Shown here in pieces: positions 25,109 through 33,433 of a stretch of 64,000 nt of DNA (within the stretch, counting starts at the first letter, position 1; each line of letters begins with the position of its first letter). Origin of the DNA: Alphaproteobacteria bacterium (GTDB taxonomy: Bacteria; Pseudomonadota; Alphaproteobacteria; Micropepsales; Micropepsaceae); contig JAHFQC010000011.1 of the NCBI GenBank assembly GCA_023259375.1, forward strand, positions 1-64,000. Direction: 5' to 3'. The notes beneath the pieces were generated by a model. That model had not been told where the DNA came from, searched no databases, and was given only the letters and a program-made list of their open reading frames with translations. Position numbers and translations under genes: made by a program.

Positions 25109-25518
25109 CGCGCAGAACTAGGCTCCGGAGGATTCTCGACAGCCGATACCAACCTGAAAGAATGCGTTCCTTTGTGACGCTTTCCAGCGTCATGCTCTCG
25201 TTCGTAAGCAGCTATCGCGTGCTCGATAAGCTCCACCAGCAGTAGACCATCTCGAATACACATTTCACGAACATGTGTGTCGAATTCGGGCGTCAGCCTT
25301 ACCGAGATTTGGCGAGTCCGATTGGTACGTCGCCATGACCGTCGATCATAGCGATATTCAGAGACCGGGAGCCGCACATCTGAAGTGGCCTGCCGCTCTC
25401 CTACCTCGTTTTCTGTCCCTCCTGTTGCCTGAGCATTCTGTGCATTCGCCGAAGAAGAACTCATATTCGCTTCCTTGATTTCACATCCTGGCACCCTTCG
25501 AGGCTTCAAAAACATCAT
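25105..25518 (-). CDS. Ribbon-helix-helix-like small protein (137 aa)
   Basis: An AGGAGGT sits 7 bases before the first ATG, the strongest ribosome binding site in the island. A second start (MSSSSANAQ) has its own AAGGAAG 18 codons later. The N-terminal ~60 residues are polar and disordered. Residues about 65-110 (RQISVRLTPEFDTHVREMCI, then VELIEHAIAAYE) show the strand-helix-helix pattern of RHH DNA-binding proteins of plasmids and phages, often repressors or partition/mobilisation accessories. A perfect 20-bp palindrome lies 165 bases upstream and is a natural candidate for its binding site. Role inferred only. Confidence 0.6.
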   Translation of the reverse strand: MMFLKPRRVPGCEIKEANMSSSSANAQNAQATGGTENEVGERQATSDVRLPVSEYRYDRRSWRRTNRTRQISVRLTPEFDTHVREMCIRDGLLLVELIEHAIAAYEREHDAGKRHKGTHSFRLVSAVENPPEPSSAR

Positions 25519-26175
25519 CTTAGGTACCTCCTGGTTTGGTCTCAGAGCTAGGTAGCCAGTCCCGCGAAATCACTTGCCGATGTTCGGCAAATCGCCAGCC
25601 CAACTAGGCATTCAAAAAACCAAGGAGCAAGCCTAGATCTTTCCCAGAGATCGCGCTAACCTACTGACAGTGCTAAAAAAAATACAATCACGCGTGATTG
25701 TAAAACCTAGAGTGCATCGAAATAAGAGCACCGCTCTCGCAAAAACGGTCTTCAGACCTCCCTCACCCTTCGGGCTCTGCCTCGGCCTGATTGAAGATGG
25801 TCAGCGCTAGCTGGAATTGGTGCCGAGAAGACCGAGTACACGGGTTCTCCCTTCCAGACGCATCTGGAAGCTCATTGATGAGAGTATTCGAACGAAGTCA
25901 GCGGTAGGAAGAATCTGCTGGGCTCCGCAAGTGCTCCGCCCAGCAGGTGTTGCCGCTCCGCTCGCTCGCCCTTCGGGCATCGCATTCGCTTCGCATCAAC
26001 ACCATGCTTTGAATCCTTGGGAGGAAGACCATGCCCAGAAGCAGATCATTGGGCATTAGGTAATAGAATCCAATAAGGCCGGTTTTGCCGTCCCTAAAGT
26101 ATTCTATTGATAATCCACCGGACCGTATCCTTCCCCACCCACGCGTCGGGCAGTGGACGTATACCGGCTTCCCAA
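25519..26175. other. Gene-poor stretch upstream of the RHH-like gene
   Basis: Holds the leader of the 25,518 gene and the palindrome at 25,683-25,702. A minus-strand TTG-initiated reading (25,898-26,209) is protein-like for about 60 residues (GFYYLMPNDLLLGMVFLP) but then becomes Arg/Ser-rich. It overlaps the neighbouring broken gene. I leave it uncalled. Confidence 0.4.
25683..25702. promoter_or_regulatory. Perfect 20-bp palindrome, candidate operator
   Basis: TACAATCACGCGTGATTGTA is its own reverse complement and follows an A-rich run. It sits in the leader region of the strongly initiated RHH-like gene. A dimeric repressor site or partition-type site fits best; which protein binds is unknown. 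Confidence 0.6.
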
Positions 26176-27027
26176 CTAGCGGATGATCCGGCCTCCGTGC
26201 CTGCGCCAAACACGTTTGCCAACGCTGGGCAAGTAAACGCCGGGGTGGAAAGGATCCATCCGATAGCAGCGTGCTGGATCGTCAATGCCAAGCCGGGAGA
26301 AATGTTCACAAAGCTCCCAGTAGTTATAGGTGTAGTCGTTCACATCGATGGACTTCGCCCCCTGCACCTCCGTCGCCGCCCGTTTCCACGTCTTGGTGTC
26401 GTAGACGAAAACGTTCTCTACATCATTGTAGGTTTGAAGCTTTTGAACCTTAGCGGTGCCCGCTGGTGCTAAGCGCCGCTGCGTTCGATCAGATAGGCTT
26501 GGAAGGAAAAGTGAACGGTCATATGGATCATTCCACGCCATCCACGGACGCCCTCCCCGACTGAGGACGCTCCATGCGAGATCCTCGTTGTGCTTGTCGA
26601 TTTCGAGACCGTGCGGACTATTCTTCGCGGGCGCAGTGTCTAGTGCCCAGAGCAGAAACCACTACCGCCACGTTTGCTCCATCGCGTTCCGGCACGACAG
26701 AATGATGTGAGCGTGAGGGTTGGTTTGAAGGCCTTCCGGAAATACGAAGCCATTGAACCGCATCTCAGGAGGAAGGTGGTGGGGCTTTACGCAGCCCGTG
26801 TAGGCGCGGTCGAGTTGGTATAACAGCTCCTTGATAAGCTCACGGAGGCGGTCGGCTTGATTACGGCTGGACGATGGACGCGAAGCCCGGCTGAACCGTC
26901 CCTCGAAGGCGAAGTTGGGCTGGACCGTTACCGCGATGGGGAAGCGGACAGTCCTGCAAAAAGCAGTGATGTACGCATGCCGTTGCCGGACGTAGAGGGG
27001 TTCTTCAAGGAGCTTTTCTTCGGCCAA
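26176..27027 (-). pseudogene. HUH-endonuclease-like replication protein gene with in-frame amber stop
   Basis: Two adjacent readings, 26,662-27,027 and 26,176-26,541, are in the same frame. The only break is a TAG at 26,662-26,664, with sense codons running through the gap (TAG, then WFLLWALDTAPAKN). Joined, they give about 283 codons. Residues 105-107 read HAH within LQTNPHAHIILSC, the His-hydrophobe-His metal motif of rolling-circle Rep and relaxase-type nucleases. A later NDYTYNYW segment offers tyrosine nucleophiles. The start is a TTG without ribosome binding site, and protein-like sequence in another frame upstream suggests a second lesion. I read it as a broken Rep gene; amber readthrough is possible but unsupported. 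Confidence 0.6.
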
Positions 27028-27277
27028 GGGTCAAACGGCAAACGCCTCCCACGGGTGCAGGTCGGGTTGCCAAATGGCTATTCACCTGACGTCCGATGCC
27101 GCGGGTCCATGCGCGCGGCAGCTCTCCTGCTGTTATTCGTGCTAATTATCCCACAACAAAGTTGCGGAAGCAACACACGATCATGTTTGCCGGTTTCTTG
27201 GTCGTCCATTATTGCTTGGCGGCAGGGGTAGGACTAGCGGGACGCGCTGGACGGAGGACTATCCCGTACCGCTCAAG

Positions 27278-27640
27278 CTAACATCTGTGAAAATCACGGC
27301 GGCCCCTGACTGATAACCGGTCAAATCGAGGAGCATGAATGCGCGGATCGCCCCACTTCGGCGCCTTCGACCAACGGAGCCAGAGAACTTCCGCCCACAG
27401 GATCGACTCCAGCGCCGGGCATTGGTCGATGATCCAGATCGCGATCATTTCGACCGGGTCCATGTCCATCGCTTCAGCGATGGGGGCCAGCTCGCGCAAT
27501 GGAGGAAGGCTTTCGCCTTCAAGCCACTGCTTCACGATGTACGGTTGGCGGTAGCCGAGCGCGTCAGCGAGTTCGACGGGCTTGATGCCCTTCGTGAGCA
27601 AGGACTGGTACAGGTGGAATGAAAAATGCGGGTGGTCCAC
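27278..27640 (-). CDS. XRE-like helix-turn-helix protein (120 aa)
   Basis: The GTG start follows GAGGAA. Residues about 8-70 (LYQSLLTKGIKPVELADALG, then YRQPYIVKQWLEGE, then LPPLRELAPIAEAMDMDP) match the five-helix XRE/Cro fold. The tail (MIAIWIIDQCPALESILWAE) is hydrophobic and may mediate dimerisation. It is divergent from a second XRE-like gene at 27,962, and the two share the pattern GYxxPxIxxWxxG, pointing to common descent or a competing regulator pair. The shared 320-bp gap would hold their operators. A longer upstream frame is not supported by a ribosome binding site. Confidence 0.72.
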   Translation of the reverse strand: MDHPHFSFHLYQSLLTKGIKPVELADALGYRQPYIVKQWLEGESLPPLRELAPIAEAMDMDPVEMIAIWIIDQCPALESILWAEVLWLRWSKAPKWGDPRIHAPRFDRLSVRGRRDFHRC

Positions 27641-27961
27641 GTCGCGTTCCTCGTGTTGGTGCGAGGAAAATGTAGTGGTCTTGAATGCGGGGATCGGGTG
27701 GGAAATGCGATCTATTGCACGGGATGTAGAATTGCGGTGTCTCGGGCGCACGTGCGGCGGTAGAGGCGAGCATTCGCAGAGGTCGGCTGTTACGATATGC
27801 CCACACCCGTCTCGAATGATGCTTAGCCCACCGAAGGTCGCCGCAGACAGACTATTTCCGGCATGTGTCGATCATTAACAAGGTGACAGTTCACCGGGAC
27901 CATTGCGTGCCCGCGCGAGACCGCCATACTACATTCAGGATCCCTGTATTGTGTCGGTAAC

Positions 27962-28630
27962 ATGAGAAAGCGAAGCGCCATACCCGCCAATCGAACGAGC
28001 GGAAGACAGTTGGCAGAGCGCCCGAGCGGACCGGGGACCGCGTTCGCCAACTTTCTAATCGATACATTACCCGCGCTAGGCATGACCAATGATGCGGTGG
28101 CTGCTGGGTTGGGCTACGCGCACCCCACGATCATCTCCATGTGGAAGACCGGGCGAACCAAAGTCACCCTCGACGTTCTCCAACCTCTTTCGGAGCTACT
28201 CGGCGTGGACTTGGGCTATCTCCTCGCCTTGTATTTCGAGCAGTACGTCACCAACGCGCATGGCGGCGTAACCAAATTTGCCGAAATCCTGGATACCGTA
28301 AGGCGGATTGTGACGCCGGAGGAGATGAAGATCATTGACGCGGTCAGGGTGGCTCGTCGAGGTAACTCGTTGCCTATGACAAAAGCGCAAAAAGCTGGGC
28401 TATCAGAGCTATTTGCAGTGTCCTCCGACACTCCGGAAGGTCCATATGGGCCATCACGGATGATCGACACGACGAAGATTGGTATCGGTGACCGCACACG
28501 GTTCGAACGGCGTGGAATGGTGGATTATTCGGTCACGGAGGAAAAAGAGGCTGAAACTCGACCGCAGAGCAAGAACCACCTACGGAAAGTGAAGCGGGTC
28601 GCCGCGGGACGCCGGGAGAAGATGGACTGA
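27962..28630 (+). CDS. XRE-like helix-turn-helix protein with C-terminal extension (222 aa)
   Basis: Residues about 25-95 form an XRE-type DNA-binding domain (MTNDAVAAGLGYAHPTIISM, WKTGRTKVTLDVLQPLSELL, then GVDLGYLLALYFEQY). A helical segment (EILDTVRRIVTPEEMKIIDAV) and a long basic, probably disordered tail ending KKRVAAGRREKMD-like follow. It reads away from the related 27,278 gene. No protease (ImmA/IrrE) or toxin partner adjoins it. The unusual inverted-repeat structure begins about 60 bases after its stop, so it may control or bind that region. Ribosome binding site is weak. Confidence 0.7.
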   Translation: MRKRSAIPANRTSGRQLAERPSGPGTAFANFLIDTLPALGMTNDAVAAGLGYAHPTIISMWKTGRTKVTLDVLQPLSELLGVDLGYLLALYFEQYVTNAHGGVTKFAEILDTVRRIVTPEEMKIIDAVRVARRGNSLPMTKAQKAGLSELFAVSSDTPEGPYGPSRMIDTTKIGIGDRTRFERRGMVDYSVTEEKEAETRPQSKNHLRKVKRVAAGRREKMD

Positions 28631-28691
28631 TTGCCGGAGATGGTTGCCAAATGGCAACAGGTCAACTATTTTATGTCATTCATGACTGAGA

Positions 28692-28829
28692 AAAACCTTG
28701 ACACAAACTCTCATCCGCGGGACTATAGAGCGAAGCGAAGCGAGCGATATAGTCCCCAATATATAATATTACTTGTTATTAGATATTATATATTTACTTC
28801 GTGCGGACGCGATTTGCTGTCAAGGTTTT
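28692..28829. repeat. Nested inverted repeats with AT-rich hairpin containing TAATATTAC
   Basis: Three perfect stems lie within 138 bp. The outer pair is AAAACCTTGACA (28,692-28,703) with its complement at 28,818-28,829. Inside are GGGACTATA (28,719-28,727) with TATAGTCCC (28,748-28,756) around a gcgaa-repeat loop, and AATATATAATAT (28,758-28,769) with ATATTATATATT (28,783-28,794) around a 13-base loop. TAATATTAC, identical to the nick nonanucleotide of some rolling-circle replicons, spans 28,764-28,772 at the stem-loop edge. A single-strand origin, resolution site or structured RNA could explain it. Confidence 0.6.
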
Positions 28830-28850
28830 GAACCTCTCCGCCGGAAATGC

Positions 28851-29009
28851 CTACATCGGGTTTGCCGACACTAACTCCTCCGGCTGCACTTCGACCAGCA
28901 CCGCCGTGTTCGCGGTACCTGTATTGATCTCGTTCGGGGCGACACCTCCGGCACCTCTGGAATGATGGCATTCACTTTCAGAAGCGCTACGAGAGTCACC
29001 GGCGGTCAT
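28851..29009 (-). CDS. Possible small protein (52 aa)
   Basis: The minus-strand reading starts MTAGDSRSASESECHHSRG and ends in a valine/glutamate-rich segment (TANTAVLVEVQPEELVSANP). GGAAG lies about 7 bases upstream of the ATG. The C-terminal half looks like genuine beta-strand sequence, but the frame is short and no family is known. It abuts the outer arm of the nested repeats, so it may be the remnant of a larger gene. Confidence 0.25.
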   Translation of the reverse strand: MTAGDSRSASESECHHSRGAGGVAPNEINTGTANTAVLVEVQPEELVSANPM

Positions 29010-30147
29010 TTGTGCGCTTCCGGTTTCGCAGAAGCTGGAATCAAATCGCGCCGTAGAGTCTTCCTAGCTCATCTCTGCGCATTCTCGACACGGACCTTCC
29101 GCAGCAATCGAGAAGCTCATCGCTCACCTGCAGGTATACCGAGCTATACCGCACCAAACGTCGCCAGGCGGTCGCTGGCGGTCAAGGCGGTTCCGGAGTC
29201 CAGAGCACCAATGACCCGCGCCCCTCCAGCCTGCGAGCTTCCCAGCGTGCCTCGCACGATGTGCACCTCCATGCGCGCAGATCAATCCGCCGGAGCAGCC
29301 CTGAAAGACCCGCGAGAGCTCGCCAAAGTGGAACCGCGGAGGTGTAAGGCGAAACTCATACGCGCGAAGCGATGCGTGTGCTGATCCGTCCTTTTGCGCC
29401 GTACTTCGGCATCGTGATGGAGCCTTATACTAGCTCCCGCCTCCGCTGGGGCTCGACCGTCCCCATTATGGCGAACTCCACACCGCTACCTCTCCCGGAA
29501 AAAGGCGGCGCCGTGATGTCGCGATTTCGCCATACAGTCTCTCGCACAGGAGGCTGTCCCTTACACCTCGCCCACCTTCCGAGCGGCTACTTCGGAAAAT
29601 CGCACTTGCGTTTGCATGCCCCATTGTCTGGTTGATGTTTGGCGGTCGCCCCGGAAATTTCCTTACAGGTTACGTACAGGTTATATCAGGTAAGTTCCCT
29701 TCGTGCGTGTATCAAACAGGTGCCGCAATAGGAGCGATCTTCGGGATCCATAGAGGCTGCGTTCGGCATTTTGCGGTTTGCGTCTATGGATATCGGCTGC
29801 AGCAGGACTGAAATAGGTGCGATTTTCAGGAACACACCAACTTACGTTCGGCCTTTTCCGGTAGAGGCATAAGGGTAATCGTCGTTGGAAGGCGGCGACA
29901 CAAAGGACCAGGGTCCAGTCCGGTCGATTTCTTCTAGGACTTCGCAACCCGCGGTGCGGACGTCCGAGGCATGATGGTCTCGGATCGCTTCGGCGACGAT
30001 CTCGCGCTCCAGATGTACCGGAGCGAGGACACACCGAGCTTTTTAACGGCGCTTTCTACTCCGTGATCGGAAACGATCCGAAACCCGGATAGCGTTTACG
30101 AACAAGTCCCTGATCTCGCACGGAACGAGTGCAGGTTCGGCTGGAAC
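29010..30147. other. Gene-poor part of the island
   Basis: No gene is supported. Several short minus-strand frames of 40-50 codons have protein-like composition (one begins MEVHIVRGTLGSSQAGG near 29,274), consistent with eroded coding sequence. The longer readings at 28,962-29,384, 29,372-29,635 and 29,681-30,034 are Arg/Pro/Ser-rich shadows. Confidence 0.45.
29727..29861. repeat. Imperfect 50-bp direct repeat
   Basis: Copies begin at 29,727 (aataggagcgatcttcggga) and 29,812 (aataggtgcgattttcagga). Ungapped, they agree at 35 of 50 positions, best at the two ends. The first copy also contains arms ccataga/tctatgg that can pair. Origin and role unknown. Confidence 0.5.
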
Positions 30148-30546
30148 TCATTCTGCTTTTTCTGACAGTTGCTCTGCTAGAGCGATAATGGTTTTCCGTA
30201 CCTTGGGATCTGTGATTCTCGAAAAGGCTAGACACAAGCGCCAACCATCCGCGCTGGCGATCATCTGTGAAATCTTTTGCATCGCCAGATCTCTATCGGA
30301 GACATCCTCGGCGGTCGCTTCCCGCTCTGGATAGAGGGCATAAACCGGGACCTGAAGAACGTCGGCCATCTCATAGAGACGACCAGCCCCAATCCTGTTC
30401 GTACCGTTCTCGTATTTCTGGATCTGCTGAAACGTTACGCCCAGTTCTTTTGCGAGGTCGGTTTGAGAAAGTCCAAGCGCTTTACGGTGTGTACGAACTC
30501 GCGCAGCGACGGCGATGTCGATCGCTCCGACCTGCTTGCCACCCAT
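30148..30546 (-). CDS. XRE-family transcriptional regulator (132 aa)
   Basis: A classical XRE helix-turn-helix at residues about 13-67: VRTHRKALGLSQTDLAKELG, then VTFQQIQKYENGTNRIGAGR, then LYEMADVLQVPVYALYP. The C-terminal ~55 residues are helical (ITDPKVRKTIIALAEQLSEK). This size and layout are common in alphaproteobacterial phage-like and stress regulators. GGAGG 7 bases upstream fixes the ATG used; an earlier ATG has none. It follows the 30,662-30,919 gene by 115 bases on the same strand. Targets unknown, but it is the most conventional repressor in the island. Confidence 0.9.
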   Translation of the reverse strand: MGGKQVGAIDIAVAARVRTHRKALGLSQTDLAKELGVTFQQIQKYENGTNRIGAGRLYEMADVLQVPVYALYPEREATAEDVSDRDLAMQKISQMIASADGWRLCLAFSRITDPKVRKTIIALAEQLSEKAE

Positions 30547-30661
30547 GGATACGCCTCCACCCACTCGCCAACGACACTCGCAATGCAATCAGGATGTGGG
30601 AGATAGTTAGGCAAACCGAAAGCGAAAGCAAAGTCGGCGCCAGGGCGTGCCGGCAGATCGC

Positions 30662-30919
30662 TTATGCACCAGGGCGCTTTCTTTTAGCCACACGCAGTTC
30701 CGGAGGTGAGACGTGGTCCACAACTCGCACTTCACTCTCAAGTGCAAAAAAGAAGAGCTCTAGTTCTTCCTCAGAAAGCTCATTGGCACGAGCAACGGCG
30801 TCAATCCACGCAATTCCCAGTAAATACGAAGTTTTTTCCCAACCAATGGAACGCGCCAGTTGATTGGCCTGATCGATATGGGAAATCAGCTCTTTCATTG
30901 GTGGCGATATGCTATCCAT
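30662..30919 (-). CDS. Small helical protein (85 aa)
   Basis: Starts MDSISPPMKELISHIDQANQ with GGAGAG about 8 bases upstream; a longer open frame upstream has no ribosome binding site. The sequence LARSIGWEKTSYLLGIAWID, followed by an acidic ELSEEELELFFFALESE helix, suggests an all-helical soluble protein with a basic tail. It precedes the XRE regulator on the same strand and may be cotranscribed. No known family; likely real because of its composition and signal. Confidence 0.6.
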   Translation of the reverse strand: MDSISPPMKELISHIDQANQLARSIGWEKTSYLLGIAWIDAVARANELSEEELELFFFALESEVRVVDHVSPPELRVAKRKRPGA

Positions 30920-31076
30920 GACGAGCTCTCCGCATCGGATTTCAGACGCACCCAATAAGTCTTTGTATGGTGCGCATAATTTAGGATAGGCGGGGGATCG
31001 CATTGTGTCAGTGGCTCAAATTGGAGAGGGGCGCTCCATCTATGGAGCACCAATAGGGATCACCGCCGACTGGGAT

Positions 31077-32126
31077 CTAGAAGAACTCCTTGAAGCCCTC
31101 GAAAAGCTCGCCAATGGGAATGTCCTCAACGTGCGAAGGAAGATCGTTCGGGTGGATAAATTCGTCTCCGAACCAAGGATAGCGCTTGGTCGAAAACACA
31201 GCGATGAGCCAGTCGATTAACCGCCGCACACGAGGAAGCCTCGCAGCATCTGCATGGTACACAAGCCAGATGTCCTGACTGATCCTCAATTCCGGGATAT
31301 CAATGGGCACCAATTTTGTACCGATAGCGGGGGCATATGTCGGTAGAGCACCAATGCCGGCGCCACGAGCGATCATCCAATAGTGGGTTGTGCTGACATT
31401 CGTGCGAAACGCCACGGTTCCCACTTGCGGCGTATTAGGAAAGAGTTGCGCGTACATTTCCGCCGTCGTGATCTGATCGGATATCTGCAGAACGAGGTGG
31501 TGCTTCGCTAATTCCGAAATGCTCGTCGGGCAACCATGCATCGCGATATAGGACGGCGCGGCAAACAGCATCGCGTGCAGTCTGCCCACCCTGACGATTC
31601 GCAAGTCCTTCGTAGTTGGCTTGGTTATCTGGATACCGACATCAGTCTCCAGACGAAGGATGTCTGCGGGATGCATCGCACACCGTACATCAATGAGGAG
31701 TGATGGGTAGGCTTGGCGAAACTCCACCAAGCGTGGGGCTACCCAGAACGTACCCAAACCTTCCGTAATTCCGACGCGCACCTCGCCTTCCATCGAAACG
31801 CCGAGGTTTCGAACGCGCGCGATGTCTAGCGCGGCAGTTTCCATTCGCTGGGCTGTCTCAACAATGAGCTTACCCTCGGCGGTCAGCCGAACGCCATCAA
31901 CATGACGAGTTAGCAACGTTATACCGATCTCTCTTTCGAACTCTTCGATATGGCGCCGCAGAGTATTGGACGAAATGCCCATCGACTGAGACGCAGCGCG
32001 GAAACTGCCACCACGCACGACTTCGAGCAGAGAGCGGGCACCCTCCCAACTTCGCAATCGAGAATCAGGTGTCAACCCGAAGGCGTGTTCCATTTGTGGG
32101 TCACCCCGACCTCGAATCTTAGGCAT
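31077..32126 (-). CDS. LysR-family transcriptional regulator
   Basis: About 349 residues from the start used; other in-frame ATGs lie 4 codons earlier and 12 later. The N-terminal winged helix reads SLLEVVRGGSFRAASQSMGI, then SSNTLRRHIEEFEREIGITL, then LTRHVDGVRLTAEGK. The C-terminal periplasmic-binding-like effector domain begins near VRVGITEGLGTFWVAP. It is divergent from the GNAT-isochorismatase-PaaK operon with only about 50-65 bases between starts, the classic arrangement in which a LysR protein controls the opposing operon and itself. The ligand would be the operon's substrate or product. No other target is evident. Confidence 0.92.
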   Translation of the reverse strand: MPKIRGRGDPQMEHAFGLTPDSRLRSWEGARSLLEVVRGGSFRAASQSMGISSNTLRRHIEEFEREIGITLLTRHVDGVRLTAEGKLIVETAQRMETAALDIARVRNLGVSMEGEVRVGITEGLGTFWVAPRLVEFRQAYPSLLIDVRCAMHPADILRLETDVGIQITKPTTKDLRIVRVGRLHAMLFAAPSYIAMHGCPTSISELAKHHLVLQISDQITTAEMYAQLFPNTPQVGTVAFRTNVSTTHYWMIARGAGIGALPTYAPAIGTKLVPIDIPELRISQDIWLVYHADAARLPRVRRLIDWLIAVFSTKRYPWFGDEFIHPNDLPSHVEDIPIGELFEGFKEFF

Positions 32127-32192
32127 ACGCCACCCCATAAGTCTTCTACGGTTTCCGAATATCAAACAGTCGGAGATAGGAGACAACGGTAC

Positions 32193-33428
32193 ATGACCAT
32201 CCAGCCAGTTGGCCTTGCCAGTAATTTCCATCTGGCGGAACGCCGGATCAGCCGAAATCACACCCTCGACGAACTCGACGCCAAACTTGGTCAGCGCACT
32301 GTCGTTTTCACGCCAACCGGAGAAGCTGTCGCCGACGTTGTCGCCGCCGCTGGGCGGGAAATCCGCGGGCTTGCTAGTGTTTCTGCAGTGAACCGCGTCC
32401 TCTCGCACAATCCGGATGCCTTGTGGGGTCTCGCCAGTCGAGAACGATACAATGTCGCGGAGCCTCGGGCAGAGGGACTAGTCGCTTACCTGATGCTCAA
32501 TGCCAAAGGCCTTCGCGCGCTCGGTGACGGAAACCTCAATCGCTCCGACCCTGATTTGGCGCTGGTGGCACGACAGAACGAACGCCCCGCCGGGATCTAT
32601 TGTTGGGCCATCTATGCGCCAGCGTTTCTGATGGGCGCGGTGCCGCTCGCCTATGAGAAGATCTGCATCCCGCGCTATGCCGGTATCAGCATCTACGCCT
32701 GGGCCGCAACAGCCGATGGGCACCGAATCTGCCAAACGCTCGGATTCACGCGAGGCGCCCCCCTGAAAGGAGATTTCGCGCCTCAGCTCTACTACTATCC
32801 CCGCGGCGAAGAACGCAAGGAGATGAACCCCACATACGATCGGTATCAACCCACGAGCAACGAACGCCGCGTGACGGTATCCGTCGCGCGCTCGTTTGAT
32901 GACTTGATGCGTATCGTCTCTCTCCGGAGTGCAGTCTACATCGCCGAACAAGAGTGCCCTTACGAAGAAGAATTCGACGGCAACGACCTCGCCGCAACCC
33001 ACCTCATCGGCTATGTCGGTAACGAGCCCGCAGGCTGTTTGCGGTTACGGTTTTTCGGCTCTTTCGCCAAAGTCGAGCGCCTCGCCGTGCGCCACGAATT
33101 TCGAAACACAAGACTTTCGTTCAAGCTCGTTCGCGCCGGGATCGACCTCTGCAGAGAGAAGGGTTATCGCCGGCTCTACGGCCATTCTCGCGCGGACCTT
33201 GTGAAGTTCTGGTCGATGTTCGGCTTTCGACCGGTTCCAGACCGGCCTCAATTCGCTTTTTCCGATGTCGCCTACGTGGAGATGGCACTCGACCTCGAGC
33301 TCGCTTCTGGAGCGCTCGCGATTGGCGAAAACCCATACCACCTACTTAGGCCGGAGGGGCGTTGGCACGAGAAGGGCATTCTCGAAAATTCCGCCTCGCG
33401 AGGCGTCCGCACGAATTCTGGGGAGTAG
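32193..33428 (+). CDS. Two-domain GNAT acyltransferase-like protein
   Basis: A 411-residue protein. The C-terminal half (about 220-370) is a GNAT domain: SFDDLMRIVSLRSAVYIAEQ, CPYEEEFDGNDLAATHLIGY, PAGCLRLRFFGSFAKVERLA and VRHEFRNTRLSFKLVRAG (acyl-CoA pyrophosphate loop region). The acidic EEFD segment resembles that of acyl-homoserine-lactone-type synthases. The N-terminal half ends YAGISIYAWAATADGHRICQ, then TLGFTRG, which looks like a second, degenerate GNAT. It would move an acyl group from CoA or a carrier to an amine. It is first in an operon of three, with 5 bases to the next gene. Substrate unknown. Confidence 0.75.
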   Translation: MTIQPVGLASNFHLAERRISRNHTLDELDAKLGQRTVVFTPTGEAVADVVAAAGREIRGLASVSAVNRVLSHNPDALWGLASRERYNVAEPRAEGLVAYLMLNAKGLRALGDGNLNRSDPDLALVARQNERPAGIYCWAIYAPAFLMGAVPLAYEKICIPRYAGISIYAWAATADGHRICQTLGFTRGAPLKGDFAPQLYYYPRGEERKEMNPTYDRYQPTSNERRVTVSVARSFDDLMRIVSLRSAVYIAEQECPYEEEFDGNDLAATHLIGYVGNEPAGCLRLRFFGSFAKVERLAVRHEFRNTRLSFKLVRAGIDLCREKGYRRLYGHSRADLVKFWSMFGFRPVPDRPQFAFSDVAYVEMALDLELASGALAIGENPYHLLRPEGRWHEKGILENSASRGVRTNSGE

Positions 33429-33433
33429 ATACC

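Noticed and set aside
24827-25177. 116-codon plus-strand frame
   Set aside because: It lies opposite the RHH-like gene and its coupled 33-aa partner, and has uneven composition.
25898-26209. 103-codon minus-strand frame starting at TTG
   Set aside because: Overlaps the broken HUH-like gene, no ribosome binding site, and the last third is Arg/Ser-rich.
28764-28772. TAATATTAC as proof of a geminivirus-like origin
   Set aside because: Nine bases in an AT-only stretch can occur by chance, and it spans the stem edge instead of sitting at the loop centre; reported only as part of the nested structure.
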